This document shows, one piece after another, positions 25,717-33,727 of a stretch of DNA of 50,288 nucleotides (positions are counted from its first letter, which is position 1; each line of letters opens with the position of its first letter). This DNA is from an uncultured Christensenellaceae bacterium. Its GTDB lineage: Bacteria; Bacillota; Clostridia; Christensenellales; Borkfalkiaceae. The stretch covers positions 2,161-52,448 of the forward strand of contig CAJUMW010000011.1 in assembly GCA_910587625.1 (NCBI GenBank), given 5' to 3'. The notes below the pieces were generated by a model. The model did no database searches, had not been told where the DNA came from, and worked only from the letters and a program-made list of their open reading frames with translations. A program made the translations under genes and the position numbers.

Positions 25717-28700
25717 ATGGCTAAAAATTACTCTTTCAGAAAAAGAACAAGAAAATCGCTGATTGCGGCACTCTGCGCCGTATCGGTAACATGTACCGGT
25801 CTTGCCGCCGCTTGTACGCACACGGACGATGAGGATAAAAAACCCACCCCTCCCGTAAAAGAGGATACCCAGCTTCTCAAAAACGGCAACTTTGAATTCT
25901 TCACCGTTCCCGAGGACGGCGTTTACCTGATTAACAACGTAAGCGACTGGTCGCTGTCGGGTGACTCTTCGGTCAAGTCGGGTATAATCGGCACGTCAAA
26001 AGCCGCGTGGGACAAGCACACGGACGAGAATCTTGCTTCGACGCTCGACTACAACAACGACCTGTCTACAAGCGACGAAGATTACGTCGACTACAACTCG
26101 ATGCGTTCGGCGGACATTCTCTACAAGGATTCATACGCCGCGCTGTTGAAGAGCGACGACGTCAAGGACAGCTGGATTAAGAATCAGGGCTATGAATCGT
26201 ATTTCGGAATTACCGGCAGCGACGAGGACGGCTATAAATTAGGCACTCAAACCGTCTATAAAAACGCGGACGACGGAGAGTTTTATTTTGACGAGGACTT
26301 TACCAAGTGCGTAAGACAAGAGCTGCTTGCAAACCCCGGCACGCACCTCGGCAACTATGAGCAGCGCGAAGGCAAGCACTATTACGGCAATACGCAGGTC
26401 TATGCCGACGACGACGGCAACCTTTTCGAGGACGAGGACAAGGAAAACTCAGTAGGCAACGTGCTTATGATACACAACTACACGACCGACGGCAAGAATA
26501 ACGGTCTGCAGCAGTCCTACTCCTCCACCTCCATATCTTTGGAAGCAAACACCTCCGCCGAAATTTCGCTTTGGGTAAAGACGAGCAACCTTAAATTCGA
26601 CAAGGGTTACAGCGCTATCGACGAGCAGGACAAGGGCGCGTTTATAGACGTTGTTCATTCCGTCTCGGGCAATTCGCTTGACTCCTTTTCCATTAAGAGC
26701 ATAAACACCGAAAAGATTTTGGCACAAGCCGAAAAAGACGGCGTGACGACTACGGCTTCCAACGGTTGGATTAAATACACCGTTTACGTCAACGGTTGCG
26801 ACTTTGCGGCAAGCACCATTCAGTTGAGATTGGGGCTCGGCAACAGCGGAGAAGATGAAAAATGTACGGGCTACGCCTTTTTCGACGACGTAACCGTAAC
26901 CAAATACCGTTCGCTCGACTCGGAAGGCTGCACATATAAAGAGAACAGCCAAAAGATTAAAGACGCAAACACCGCCGCGACGCTTATGAACGAGGGTGAG
27001 GAAAAACAGTTTATTGCCGACGCGGAAATGAGAATTTCGGACGGCACGGACAAGCGCCACGCATATGATTTCTATTACGCGCTTGACCTTGCTTCGGAAA
27101 TAGGCGACAGAAAATATCAGGGAATAAACTTTAACCGCGACAACTCGCAGGCAGGACTTACCACGCAGGAGTCCGAGGACAAGTTGTACGCCACCTCCCT
27201 TTCAAACGGCGCTACACTCAGCGACATTGCAGAAAAGGCGCTCGACGAAAACGTAAGACTTTTGACCAACGTTGACGAAAGATATACCGACAAGGGCGAT
27301 CTTTTGGGAACTTTCAACCTTGACCATAGATTTACCGCAAGTGAATTTAAGAACACAAACCAAGATTACGCAAAGCTTTTGAACGACGCACTGCTCGGAG
27401 AGGACAACACCTTACCCGACGCAAGCGGAAATATGATTGTTATGTTCTCCGCCTGGGGCGCGGCTTACACCACCACCGTCAACCAATCGACGGGTGAAAC
27501 CGCGTTTGTGCTTGAAGGCGATGAATACAAGCTTATTTCGTTCTGGGTAAAGACGAGCGATATGGACGGCGTTACCCCCCTTACCGCTAAGATTTACGAC
27601 AAGAACGACGACGAAAACACTCAAAGCATTACAGTCAACTCGACGGGCGTCAAGACAAACTTCGAGGACGACGAGGATATATACAACGGTTGGGTACAGT
27701 GCTTTGCCTTTGTAAAGAACGAAACCGACAAAAAAGCCGAATTCAACCTTGACTTCTGCCTCGGAAATACCGACATTGTCGGCGCAAAGAGCTACCCCGG
27801 CGGCTGGGCTGCAATCGCAGATTTAAAGATACTCGATATCAACGAAGATGTTTACAAGCTTGCCACAAGCGGAGAACGCACGATGCTGCTGGATTTCACC
27901 TCGGAGAGCACGGACGAAAGCGGCTTTGAATTTGACGCAACTACGGGTATTTCGGATATAAGAAACGAAATTTCGCAGCCCTCCAAATACAACGGCTATA
28001 ACGGCGCTAACTCGATGATAACCGAAACAAACGGCAACTTCTCGTTTGACGGACTTAACACCAACAAGCTTGCCGGACTTGTGAACAAGGACTACGCGGA
28101 AAATTACGATACCTGGAACCTTATAGCTTCCGCATTCAAAGCCGAAGCAAATTGGAACGCCGTATTCGGTGAAGAATGCTATCAGCCCCTTATCATTATT
28201 AATAATTTAAGGGCTTATGCAGACAAGGCAGGCGCAACCGAGGACACCGTTACCAACTACTACGTTGTTGCGGAGCACGATTACAGCGGCGCGGTTGTTA
28301 CTACTGCCGACGGCAAGATTTACAGAAAGGCTACTAAGGAAGATTGGGACAACAAGACGGACGACACGGTATTCTACTCGCTCAACTCCAACTACGGCTT
28401 TGCGGGAGAAGCAAAAACCGTTTCGGCAAACAGCTACGAAACCATTTCCATAAAGGTCAAGGTAAGCGAAGGCGCTCAGGCGTACATCTACCTTGTAGAC
28501 GCAAACGATACGAGAAAGCTGCTCGGCTACGAAACCCCTGCCTACTCCTTCTACTATGACGAAGAAGGCAACGTGCTCGACAAGGAGTTTGACTCGGATT
28601 GGAAAGAAGCCGAACACCGCGAACACATCGTTTATAAGGTTCGCAACGACGGACTTTACGAAAACGAAGACGGCAAAGTTTTTGCAAATCTCTATAACCT

Positions 28701-30006
28701 CGACAAGTCTTTCAAGAACTACAAATACGAGCACAATACGTTCTACAATGCGGACGGAGAGCCGGTTTCTTTCGACAAGCTTGTAGACGGAGAGACCTAT
28801 TACAGCGACAAGGAAGCGACTAAGGTTGCCGACCATTACCTTGTAAGCACCAACGGCACGCGCGTGTTCGAGTGCGTCGACGGAACCTACTACTACCTCG
28901 AAGTCAATAAGGACGGTAAGCTTGAAAGAACTACCGAAGTCAACAACTTCGACAGCAAGCTCGCAGCAGAAACTTCGTGGAATAAACAGTTCTTTGCAAC
29001 TGTCGGAGATACGCACGGGGAATGGGAAACTGTAAACTTCTTCATTCACACGGGCAGCGAGTCCAAGAAATACCGCCTCGAGCTTTGGAGCGGAGACCGC
29101 ACACAGACGGGCGTTGACAATGACGGCAACTTCTCGAGCGGCGCAGTTGCGTTCGATTACAGCGCATATTCGATAACTTCGAGTAACTACTCCACTCTTG
29201 TCGGCGAATACGAGGACAAAGTTGTAGAAGCGTTCAGACAGAAGCTTATTGAAAAGGATAAACTTGACGTTATCCCCTCCAACAACGAAAACATTTCTTA
29301 CTTCGAACAGCAGCTTGTAGAGGACGGCGTGCTTACGCAGACCGAAGTCGATGAAATTAAGTCAAGCGTCGGATACGAGGCAAAATACCACACCTATAAC
29401 CTTTACGACTCAAAGGCATATATTCCTTTCAACCAGAACACCGCAAACGAGGGAGAAACGGGCTATGCGTATAAAGTTACCGACTTTAGCGAAACGCTCG
29501 CATACTTCAACTACAGGGACGAAGCTCAAAACTCGCAAAACGTGTTTATCGACTATTCGGCAGTCGACCAGTCGATAACGCTCAACACGGACAGCGGTTC
29601 GGACGACGGCAACACCGACGAGGAAGAAGAAACCAACAACTTTGGCGACTTGATGCTTTACATTGCGTCGATAATACTTGTTGTCGTACTGTTGTTCACA
29701 CTTGTCGTATTGTTTGTGAGAAGCATTCTTAAAAACATCAAGAAGAACAACCCCACAAACGACAAACCGACTTACCGTCAGCGCAAGCGCTACGTTAAAA
29801 AAGTAAGCGATAATGCAGACGCAGAAGAAAACGCAAGCGAAGCTGCCGAGGAAGAGGCAACCGAGCAAGCGCCCGTTGAAGAACCTCAAACAGAGGAAAC
29901 TCCCGTCGAAGAAACCGCAACACCCGTTGAAGAGGTTCCTGCGGAAGAAACTCCCGTTGAGGAAAGCACGACGGAAACTCCTGACGACGGAGAAAAGTCA
30001 GAATAA
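25717..30006 (+). CDS. Giant surface protein with N-terminal lipobox and C-terminal membrane anchor (1429 aa)
   Basis: The signal region is basic then hydrophobic and ends in LAAAC (Cys33), a lipobox-like site. The extracytoplasmic part is rich in Asp, Asn, Tyr and Thr. It starts with LLKNGNFEFF, the usual opening of family 4/9-type carbohydrate-binding jelly rolls, and shows at least two later beta-sandwich units with similar strands (AEISLWVKTSN near 285, KLISFWVKTSD near 605). A hydrophobic helix at about 1311-1335 is followed by a basic stretch and then about 75 residues of acidic EETPVEE-type repeats. The positive-inside rule puts this tail in the cytoplasm. CAGGAG precedes the ATG by 6 bases. 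The gene stands alone, with its own promoter and a double terminator. Function unknown; glycan binding is a guess. Confidence 0.82.
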   Translation: MAKNYSFRKRTRKSLIAALCAVSVTCTGLAAACTHTDDEDKKPTPPVKEDTQLLKNGNFEFFTVPEDGVYLINNVSDWSLSGDSSVKSGIIGTSKAAWDKHTDENLASTLDYNNDLSTSDEDYVDYNSMRSADILYKDSYAALLKSDDVKDSWIKNQGYESYFGITGSDEDGYKLGTQTVYKNADDGEFYFDEDFTKCVRQELLANPGTHLGNYEQREGKHYYGNTQVYADDDGNLFEDEDKENSVGNVLMIHNYTTDGKNNGLQQSYSSTSISLEANTSAEISLWVKTSNLKFDKGYSAIDEQDKGAFIDVVHSVSGNSLDSFSIKSINTEKILAQAEKDGVTTTASNGWIKYTVYVNGCDFAASTIQLRLGLGNSGEDEKCTGYAFFDDVTVTKYRSLDSEGCTYKENSQKIKDANTAATLMNEGEEKQFIADAEMRISDGTDKRHAYDFYYALDLASEIGDRKYQGINFNRDNSQAGLTTQESEDKLYATSLSNGATLSDIAEKALDENVRLLTNVDERYTDKGDLLGTFNLDHRFTASEFKNTNQDYAKLLNDALLGEDNTLPDASGNMIVMFSAWGAAYTTTVNQSTGETAFVLEGDEYKLISFWVKTSDMDGVTPLTAKIYDKNDDENTQSITVNSTGVKTNFEDDEDIYNGWVQCFAFVKNETDKKAEFNLDFCLGNTDIVGAKSYPGGWAAIADLKILDINEDVYKLATSGERTMLLDFTSESTDESGFEFDATTGISDIRNEISQPSKYNGYNGANSMITETNGNFSFDGLNTNKLAGLVNKDYAENYDTWNLIASAFKAEANWNAVFGEECYQPLIIINNLRAYADKAGATEDTVTNYYVVAEHDYSGAVVTTADGKIYRKATKEDWDNKTDDTVFYSLNSNYGFAGEAKTVSANSYETISIKVKVSEGAQAYIYLVDANDTRKLLGYETPAYSFYYDEEGNVLDKEFDSDWKEAEHREHIVYKVRNDGLYENEDGKVFANLYNLDKSFKNYKYEHNTFYNADGEPVSFDKLVDGETYYSDKEATKVADHYLVSTNGTRVFECVDGTYYYLEVNKDGKLERTTEVNNFDSKLAAETSWNKQFFATVGDTHGEWETVNFFIHTGSESKKYRLELWSGDRTQTGVDNDGNFSSGAVAFDYSAYSITSSNYSTLVGEYEDKVVEAFRQKLIEKDKLDVIPSNNENISYFEQQLVEDGVLTQTEVDEIKSSVGYEAKYHTYNLYDSKAYIPFNQNTANEGETGYAYKVTDFSETLAYFNYRDEAQNSQNVFIDYSAVDQSITLNTDSGSDDGNTDEEEETNNFGDLMLYIASIILVVVLLFTLVVLFVRSILKNIKKNNPTNDKPTYRQRKRYVKKVSDNADAEENASEAAEEEATEQAPVEEPQTEETPVEETATPVEEVPAEETPVEESTTETPDDGEKSE

Positions 30007-30010
30007 AAAT

Positions 30011-30046
30011 AACCCCCGTTCTACCGAGTGTAGAACGGGGGTTTTA
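30011..30046 (+). terminator. Intrinsic terminator after surface protein gene
   Basis: A 13-base perfect stem (30011-30023 with 30031-30043) contains five G-C pairs in a row and is followed by TTTT. It begins 5 bases after the stop codon. Confidence 0.9.
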
Positions 30047-30080
30047 AAATCTCGGTTGAAAACATCAACCGAGATTTTTT
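30047..30080. terminator. Bidirectional terminator between convergent genes
   Basis: A 13-base perfect stem (30047-30059 with 30065-30077) is flanked by T runs on both strands. It serves the surface protein gene as a second terminator and the convergent XRE gene that ends at 30083. Confidence 0.85.
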
Positions 30081-30082
30081 AA

Positions 30083-30313
30083 TTATTCTTCTTTTAAAAG
30101 TTCAAAGCTTTTGGGCTCTTCCAACCCCATTAACTCATTAGGAGTAATACCAAATTTTTCGTAAAATGACAAAATGCTTCTTGATTTTGGCATATCAACT
30201 CCTCTCAACCAATTACTAATTGATTTTTGAGACACTTTCAAGATTTTTGCCAATTTTTCTTGACTAAGATTATTTGTTTCTAAAATTTCTTTGACTATAT
30301 CGCTAATTAACAT
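30083..30313 (-). CDS. Small XRE-family DNA-binding regulator (76 aa)
   Basis: A single helix-turn-helix domain fills the protein: LSQEKLAKILKVSQKSISNW (residues 16-35) is a canonical XRE recognition unit. A short acidic tail follows. Codons are clearly more AT-rich than in flanking genes, which suggests acquisition. It is divergent from the 70-residue gene at 30431, and the shared gap contains repeated TTTAGTA half-sites, so it probably represses both. Start chosen at ATG 30313; only a weak GAGA ribosome site is visible. An antitoxin or phage-type repressor role is possible. Confidence 0.85.
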   Translation of the reverse strand: MLISDIVKEILETNNLSQEKLAKILKVSQKSISNWLRGVDMPKSRSILSFYEKFGITPNELMGLEEPKSFELLKEE

Positions 30314-30358
30314 AATACTATTCTCAAAAAAATATTATCATATTTTAGTAAAAAAGTA

Positions 30359-30387
30359 TTGACTTAGTAGTTACTTACTGATACAAT
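30359..30387 (+). promoter_or_regulatory. Promoter of the 70-residue gene
   Basis: TTGACT (30359-30364), a 17-base spacer and TACAAT (30382-30387), near consensus. TAGTAA-type half-sites lie inside and beside it. Confidence 0.8.
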
Positions 30388-30416
30388 ATATTTAGTAGGT
30401 TTTTACTAAATATATT
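30385..30416. promoter_or_regulatory. Palindrome overlapping the -10 region, likely operator
   Basis: A 13-base perfect inverted repeat (30385-30397 with 30404-30416, 6-base gap) has the core TTTAGTA / TACTAAA. Further TTAGTA copies occur at 30345-30350 and 30364-30369. It covers the last bases of the -10 box and the predicted start of transcription, where a repressor would block initiation. The divergent XRE protein is the obvious candidate. Confidence 0.6.
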
Positions 30417-30430
30417 GGAGTAAATAAAAT

Positions 30431-30643
30431 ATGAAAAAAGCTGTATTTGTCGTAAAACAGGACATTAACTATCACACTGCAATAAATTACTTAAATTTAA
30501 TTAAATATATGGATATTATGAAAGATGAAAAATTTAAAGAAATATTTAAGCAATTGCTTGACTATTTAAAAAGCCGTTTAGAAGTGCCTGAAATGACTGA
30601 AATTATAAACAAATATATCTGTATCGAATATTTAAAAAAATAA
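30431..30643 (+). CDS. Small protein of unknown function, divergent from XRE gene (70 aa)
   Basis: Not recognised. The sequence is helical and rich in Lys, Ile and Tyr, with no cysteine pair, signal peptide or membrane segment. A good promoter (TTGACT-17-TACAAT) and TTGGAG 10 bases before ATG support expression. The codons are AT-rich like those of the neighbouring XRE gene and unlike the flanking housekeeping genes. Its stop abuts the stop of the convergent methyltransferase gene without any gap, so the 3' end has no room for its own terminator. Divergent regulator plus small gene resembles a toxin-antitoxin or small phage-derived module, but nothing in the protein proves that. Confidence 0.65.
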   Translation: MKKAVFVVKQDINYHTAINYLNLIKYMDIMKDEKFKEIFKQLLDYLKSRLEVPEMTEIINKYICIEYLKK

Positions 30644-31939
30644 CTATTTTCTTGTTCTCAAGGATTTGGGATAATGATTTTTTGCAGTTTCGTCGGCAAC
30701 CTTGCACCAGCCGAGCGGATAGCCGCGGTATGCAACCGCATACCAGCCCGAGGGCGAGCCACAACAAAAAGTTAGCCCTTGAAGATACTTTAACGCAGTT
30801 TGTTCGTCAACTTCGACGCAGCGCACTTTGTCGGCGCTCAAACACATAGCAAACGCATGCGAAGGCTCGAACCTTTTTCCGTCCTTTGCCAGTGTACCGA
30901 TATAAACCCCGGAATTATACTTCAAGCCCAGCCCCGTCAAGTCGGGAGTATCCTCGGCAATATAGTAGAGGCTCGAATTGACCTGCAAAAGCCTTTCCAA
31001 TCGCACGTTCAAAGTTGCCTGCTCCCACTCCCTGTACGCGTTTAAAAGCGGCTTGTTTTGAATTTTGGGGACAACGCAACCAATATTATAGCGCTCCCCC
31101 TCAAGCTTTTCAAGCACTGCGCAAAAATGCCCCTCTCCGCGCACCTTGTGCGGCATAAGCTTTTCTTTATATTTTAGCGAATAATTTTTGTGGGTTTTCA
31201 AAAAGTTTTCGACCTGCTCTTCGTCCTCTGCTTCCGCAAAAGTACAGGTTGAATATACAAGCCTGCCGCCCGCCGCCAGCATTTTGTCGGCGCAGTCGAG
31301 AATGCGGCTTTGACGCTCGGCGCACAGCCTTACGTTTTGCTCGCTCCACTCGGGGATTGCCGCCTCTTCCTTTTTGAACATTCCCTCTCCCGAACAGGGC
31401 GCGTCCACAAGAATTTTATCGAAATAATTTTTGAAAATTTTCGCAAGAGTTTCGGGATCGGCGCAAGTAACGACGGCGTTGGTTACGCCCAGCCGTTCGA
31501 CGTTAGAGCGCAAAATTTCGGCGCGCTTTTGCACAATTTCATTTAAAACAAGCACTCCCTCACCGCACATATCCTGCGCAAGCTGAGTGCCTTTACCGCC
31601 CGGCGCAGAGCACAAATCCAAAACTCGCTCCCCGGGGTTTGCTTCAACGCGCGGCGCGGCGCACATTGCCGAAGGTTCCTGAACGTAATACAGCCCGGCT
31701 TCGTGCGCAATTGTCTTGCCGAGCCCGTCTTTGTCGACGTAAAACGCCCTCGGCTCCCACGGGACTTTCCCATCAAGCGGCAACGGGCAGACATCTTTGA
31801 ACGCGTCGACCGAAATTTTAAGCGTATTGACGCGCACTCCCCTTGCGACGGGCTTTAAGTAACTTTCTAAAAATTTATCAAATTCCGAGCCGAGGGAGCG
31901 CTTCATTCTTTGCAAAAAAGCAGAGGGCAGCTCAACCAT
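30644..31939 (-). CDS. RsmF-type rRNA (cytosine-5) methyltransferase
   Basis: SAM-dependent RNA m5C methyltransferase of the NOL1/NOP2/Sun family. The SAM site DLCSAPGGKGTQLA lies at about residues 108-121. The two catalytic cysteines are seen in VDAPCSGEGMF (about 179-189) and YSTCTF (about 230-235). The C-terminal 130 residues, ending in WYAVAYRGYPLGWCK, have the form of the RsmF/YebU PUA-like RNA-binding extension. Length (431 aa) agrees with the Firmicutes RsmF group rather than RsmB, which has an N-terminal NusB domain absent here. Overlaps the upstream exonuclease gene by 8 bases. Likely target is 16S rRNA; exact position not determinable. Confidence 0.9.
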   Translation of the reverse strand: MVELPSAFLQRMKRSLGSEFDKFLESYLKPVARGVRVNTLKISVDAFKDVCPLPLDGKVPWEPRAFYVDKDGLGKTIAHEAGLYYVQEPSAMCAAPRVEANPGERVLDLCSAPGGKGTQLAQDMCGEGVLVLNEIVQKRAEILRSNVERLGVTNAVVTCADPETLAKIFKNYFDKILVDAPCSGEGMFKKEEAAIPEWSEQNVRLCAERQSRILDCADKMLAAGGRLVYSTCTFAEAEDEEQVENFLKTHKNYSLKYKEKLMPHKVRGEGHFCAVLEKLEGERYNIGCVVPKIQNKPLLNAYREWEQATLNVRLERLLQVNSSLYYIAEDTPDLTGLGLKYNSGVYIGTLAKDGKRFEPSHAFAMCLSADKVRCVEVDEQTALKYLQGLTFCCGSPSGWYAVAYRGYPLGWCKVADETAKNHYPKSLRTRK

Positions 31940-32879
31940 TCAAAAGCCCCCTCAAATCGTCCAAAAGCATAATTTCTTTGCCGTATTTTTCCGCCTTTTT
32001 TGCGCGGTCGGTCACGTCACCGTCGGGCTTGACGAAAACCTGACACTCCTCCACTTTTTGTATATACTTGCCGCCGCGCTCGTAAATTGCGTCGACAAGG
32101 GGTATCGAGATAGCGATATCGTCCTCGATTGCCCTTGAAAAATTAAACACCTTTCCGTTTAGCGCGCCCTTTCTAACGCGTTTGCGCGAGAGGTTGTTAT
32201 AGAACTTAATTCTGCATTTAGAGCGTTGCTCCTTGGCCGCGCGCACGTCCGTATTGTACTTTTTAAAGCCCTTGGACTGCGGACGGGTTATAGAATAATT
32301 TTCTATTTTGCCGTTGGAAAAGCCGAGAATGGACGCAAGCTCGGGATAGTGACAGTCCTTTGTGGCGCACATAGCTTCGACAACGCGCATAGTTGCGTAA
32401 GCGTCGTCGACGGCGCGATGAGGCGTAAAATCGACCCCCAACTCGGCGGCTATATGTTCAAGCCCGAATTGATGCGAAAAGTCGTTTTTAAGCGTCATAA
32501 ATATAAGCTGGCTGTCGGCAAACTCGAACTTGAACGAAGGCAAATTGAAACGCTTGGTTTCGAGGTTGAGGTATTTTACGTCGTTCAACACGGCGTGACC
32601 CAAAACTATGCTGTCCCTATCTTCGAGAAGCCTTTTAATTTTGTCATACACCTTGGGAAAGGGCGGCTGTTTTTTAAAATCGCCGTATTCATATGGCAAA
32701 ACTATACCCTTTTCCCCCTTTCTGTCGGTAAGCTCGAACCTGCCGCGAGGGTTTATAAGGATATCTTCCTTTTCGAGAATATTAAAATTTTCGTCGCAGA
32801 CGATATACCCGAACGCGCAAATTTTGGCGTAAGTCTTGTGCACGCCGGCGCATTCTATGTCGAAAAAAACTAATTTCAT
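31932..32879 (-). CDS. DEDDh 3'-5' exonuclease with C-terminal BRCT-like domain (315 aa)
   Basis: Catalytic acids of the DnaQ fold are visible: FDIECAG (residues 5-11), LNDVKYL (about 98-104) and HRAVDDAYAT (about 154-163), the His placing it in the DEDDh group. The last 80 residues (GKVFNFSRAIE through CQVFVKPDGDVTDRAKKAEKYG) resemble a BRCT domain, as in other stand-alone Firmicutes exonucleases. Between them is a basic linker. It probably trims DNA or RNA 3' ends; replication proofreading cannot be assumed. Its promoter places the mRNA start about 8 bases before ATG and there is no Shine-Dalgarno site. Confidence 0.85.
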   Translation of the reverse strand: MKLVFFDIECAGVHKTYAKICAFGYIVCDENFNILEKEDILINPRGRFELTDRKGEKGIVLPYEYGDFKKQPPFPKVYDKIKRLLEDRDSIVLGHAVLNDVKYLNLETKRFNLPSFKFEFADSQLIFMTLKNDFSHQFGLEHIAAELGVDFTPHRAVDDAYATMRVVEAMCATKDCHYPELASILGFSNGKIENYSITRPQSKGFKKYNTDVRAAKEQRSKCRIKFYNNLSRKRVRKGALNGKVFNFSRAIEDDIAISIPLVDAIYERGGKYIQKVEECQVFVKPDGDVTDRAKKAEKYGKEIMLLDDLRGLLNG

Positions 32880-32894
32880 AACGTGACGGAAAAT

Positions 32895-32923
32895 ATTATA
32901 ACATATACTGAGAGAAATATCAA
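32895..32923 (-). promoter_or_regulatory. Promoter of the exonuclease/methyltransferase genes
   Basis: Minus-strand TTGATA (32923-32918), 17-base spacer, TATAAT (32900-32895). The -10 box ends 15 bases before the ATG. The -35 box is only 7 bases away from the divergent -35 box at 32931. Confidence 0.75.
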
Positions 32924-32930
32924 ACGCTTA

Positions 32931-32959
32931 TTGACTTTTAACGGCGTTTATAATATAAT
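32931..32959 (+). promoter_or_regulatory. Promoter of the 238-residue gene; predicts leaderless mRNA
   Basis: TTGACT (32931-32936), 17-base spacer, TATAAT (32954-32959). Only 8 bases separate the -10 box from the ATG at 32968, so transcription should begin at or one or two bases before the start codon. A second overlapping TATAAT at 32949-32954 has no suitable -35. Confidence 0.75.
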
Positions 32960-32967
32960 TTTAATAT

Positions 32968-33684
32968 ATGAAGAAGTTACTTTCACTAATTATTTCAGAT
33001 GAAAACGTTGATAAAAACTCTCCGTTCGATTTAGCCGAGCATATTCCGGTTGCCGAGCCGAGCGGAAAGGCGGCTTTTGACGCTTTAAAGCAGGTTAAGG
33101 GCAAATATGCAATTTTGCTTGACGGCAAGTTCAAGTATGCCGACGCGCACAATTTTTTGAACGCGCTCGACGGAGTAAACGCGGATATCGTTACATTTAA
33201 CGGCGGTTACTGCATTAAGACGGCTATTTTAAAGGGCATAAATTTAAGGGCTTGCCCCGACTTTTTCAATGCGCTGTTACAGTCCGCCTTTGCCGCAAAA
33301 AACATTGTAAAGCTGGATTTTAAACCCTTTGCGTTTATAAAGGAAAAGACCGTGTACTCGCAAGAGCTGGAAAGCGCAGTTACAACGGTTGTGGACGAGT
33401 TTACCAAGCTAAACAAGACGAAAATCGCAAAAGAAGCATATTCGTTTGCGTTTGATTTGATTGTCGCTAAGCTTGCGGAGTTCTATCTAGCCGCTATGAT
33501 TGCAATTCACGACAAAAAACTGACTACCGAAAAATTTAAAGAATTTGACTTAAATTTAAAAAAGAATATGGTGCTGTATCTCGCATTGGAAAACAGGTTT
33601 ACCGCCGACAAGCTTTCGAATTTAAGAAAAAAGGACTTTAAATTAGGCTTGTTTGCTTACTTGAAATTTAAAAAATTAGTTTAA
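32968..33684 (+). CDS. Uncharacterised protein (238 aa)
   Basis: Not recognised. The first 110 residues alternate strands and helices (KYAILLDGKFKYADAHNFL, DIVTFNGGY) in a way that faintly recalls a GT-A glycosyltransferase half, but no DxD motif is seen. The second half is helical and lysine-rich. There is no signal peptide or membrane segment. No Shine-Dalgarno site; the promoter predicts a leaderless mRNA. Codon use matches the core genome. It is divergent from the exonuclease gene and ends at a terminator shared with serS. Confidence 0.75.
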   Translation: MKKLLSLIISDENVDKNSPFDLAEHIPVAEPSGKAAFDALKQVKGKYAILLDGKFKYADAHNFLNALDGVNADIVTFNGGYCIKTAILKGINLRACPDFFNALLQSAFAAKNIVKLDFKPFAFIKEKTVYSQELESAVTTVVDEFTKLNKTKIAKEAYSFAFDLIVAKLAEFYLAAMIAIHDKKLTTEKFKEFDLNLKKNMVLYLALENRFTADKLSNLRKKDFKLGLFAYLKFKKLV

Positions 33685-33690
33685 AATAAC

Positions 33691-33727
33691 GCCGCGTGCA
33701 ACTTGAAAATTGCACGCGGCTTTATTA
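33691..33727. terminator. Terminator between convergent genes
   Basis: An 11-base perfect stem (33691-33701 with 33710-33720) is followed on the plus strand by tttattatta and on the minus strand by gttatttt. It separates the 238-residue gene from the serS stop codon. Confidence 0.85.

Noticed and set aside
26449..27060. 203-codon minus-strand frame inside the 1429-residue gene, and the 280-codon one at 28207-29049
   Set aside because: Both are shadows of the plus-strand gene, which has a promoter, ribosome site, signal region and terminators; the antisense translations lack domain patterns.
29860..30000. Repeat array at the end of the surface protein gene as CRISPR or minisatellite
   Set aside because: The repeats are in-frame EETPVEE-type coding repeats without spacers or constant DNA units.
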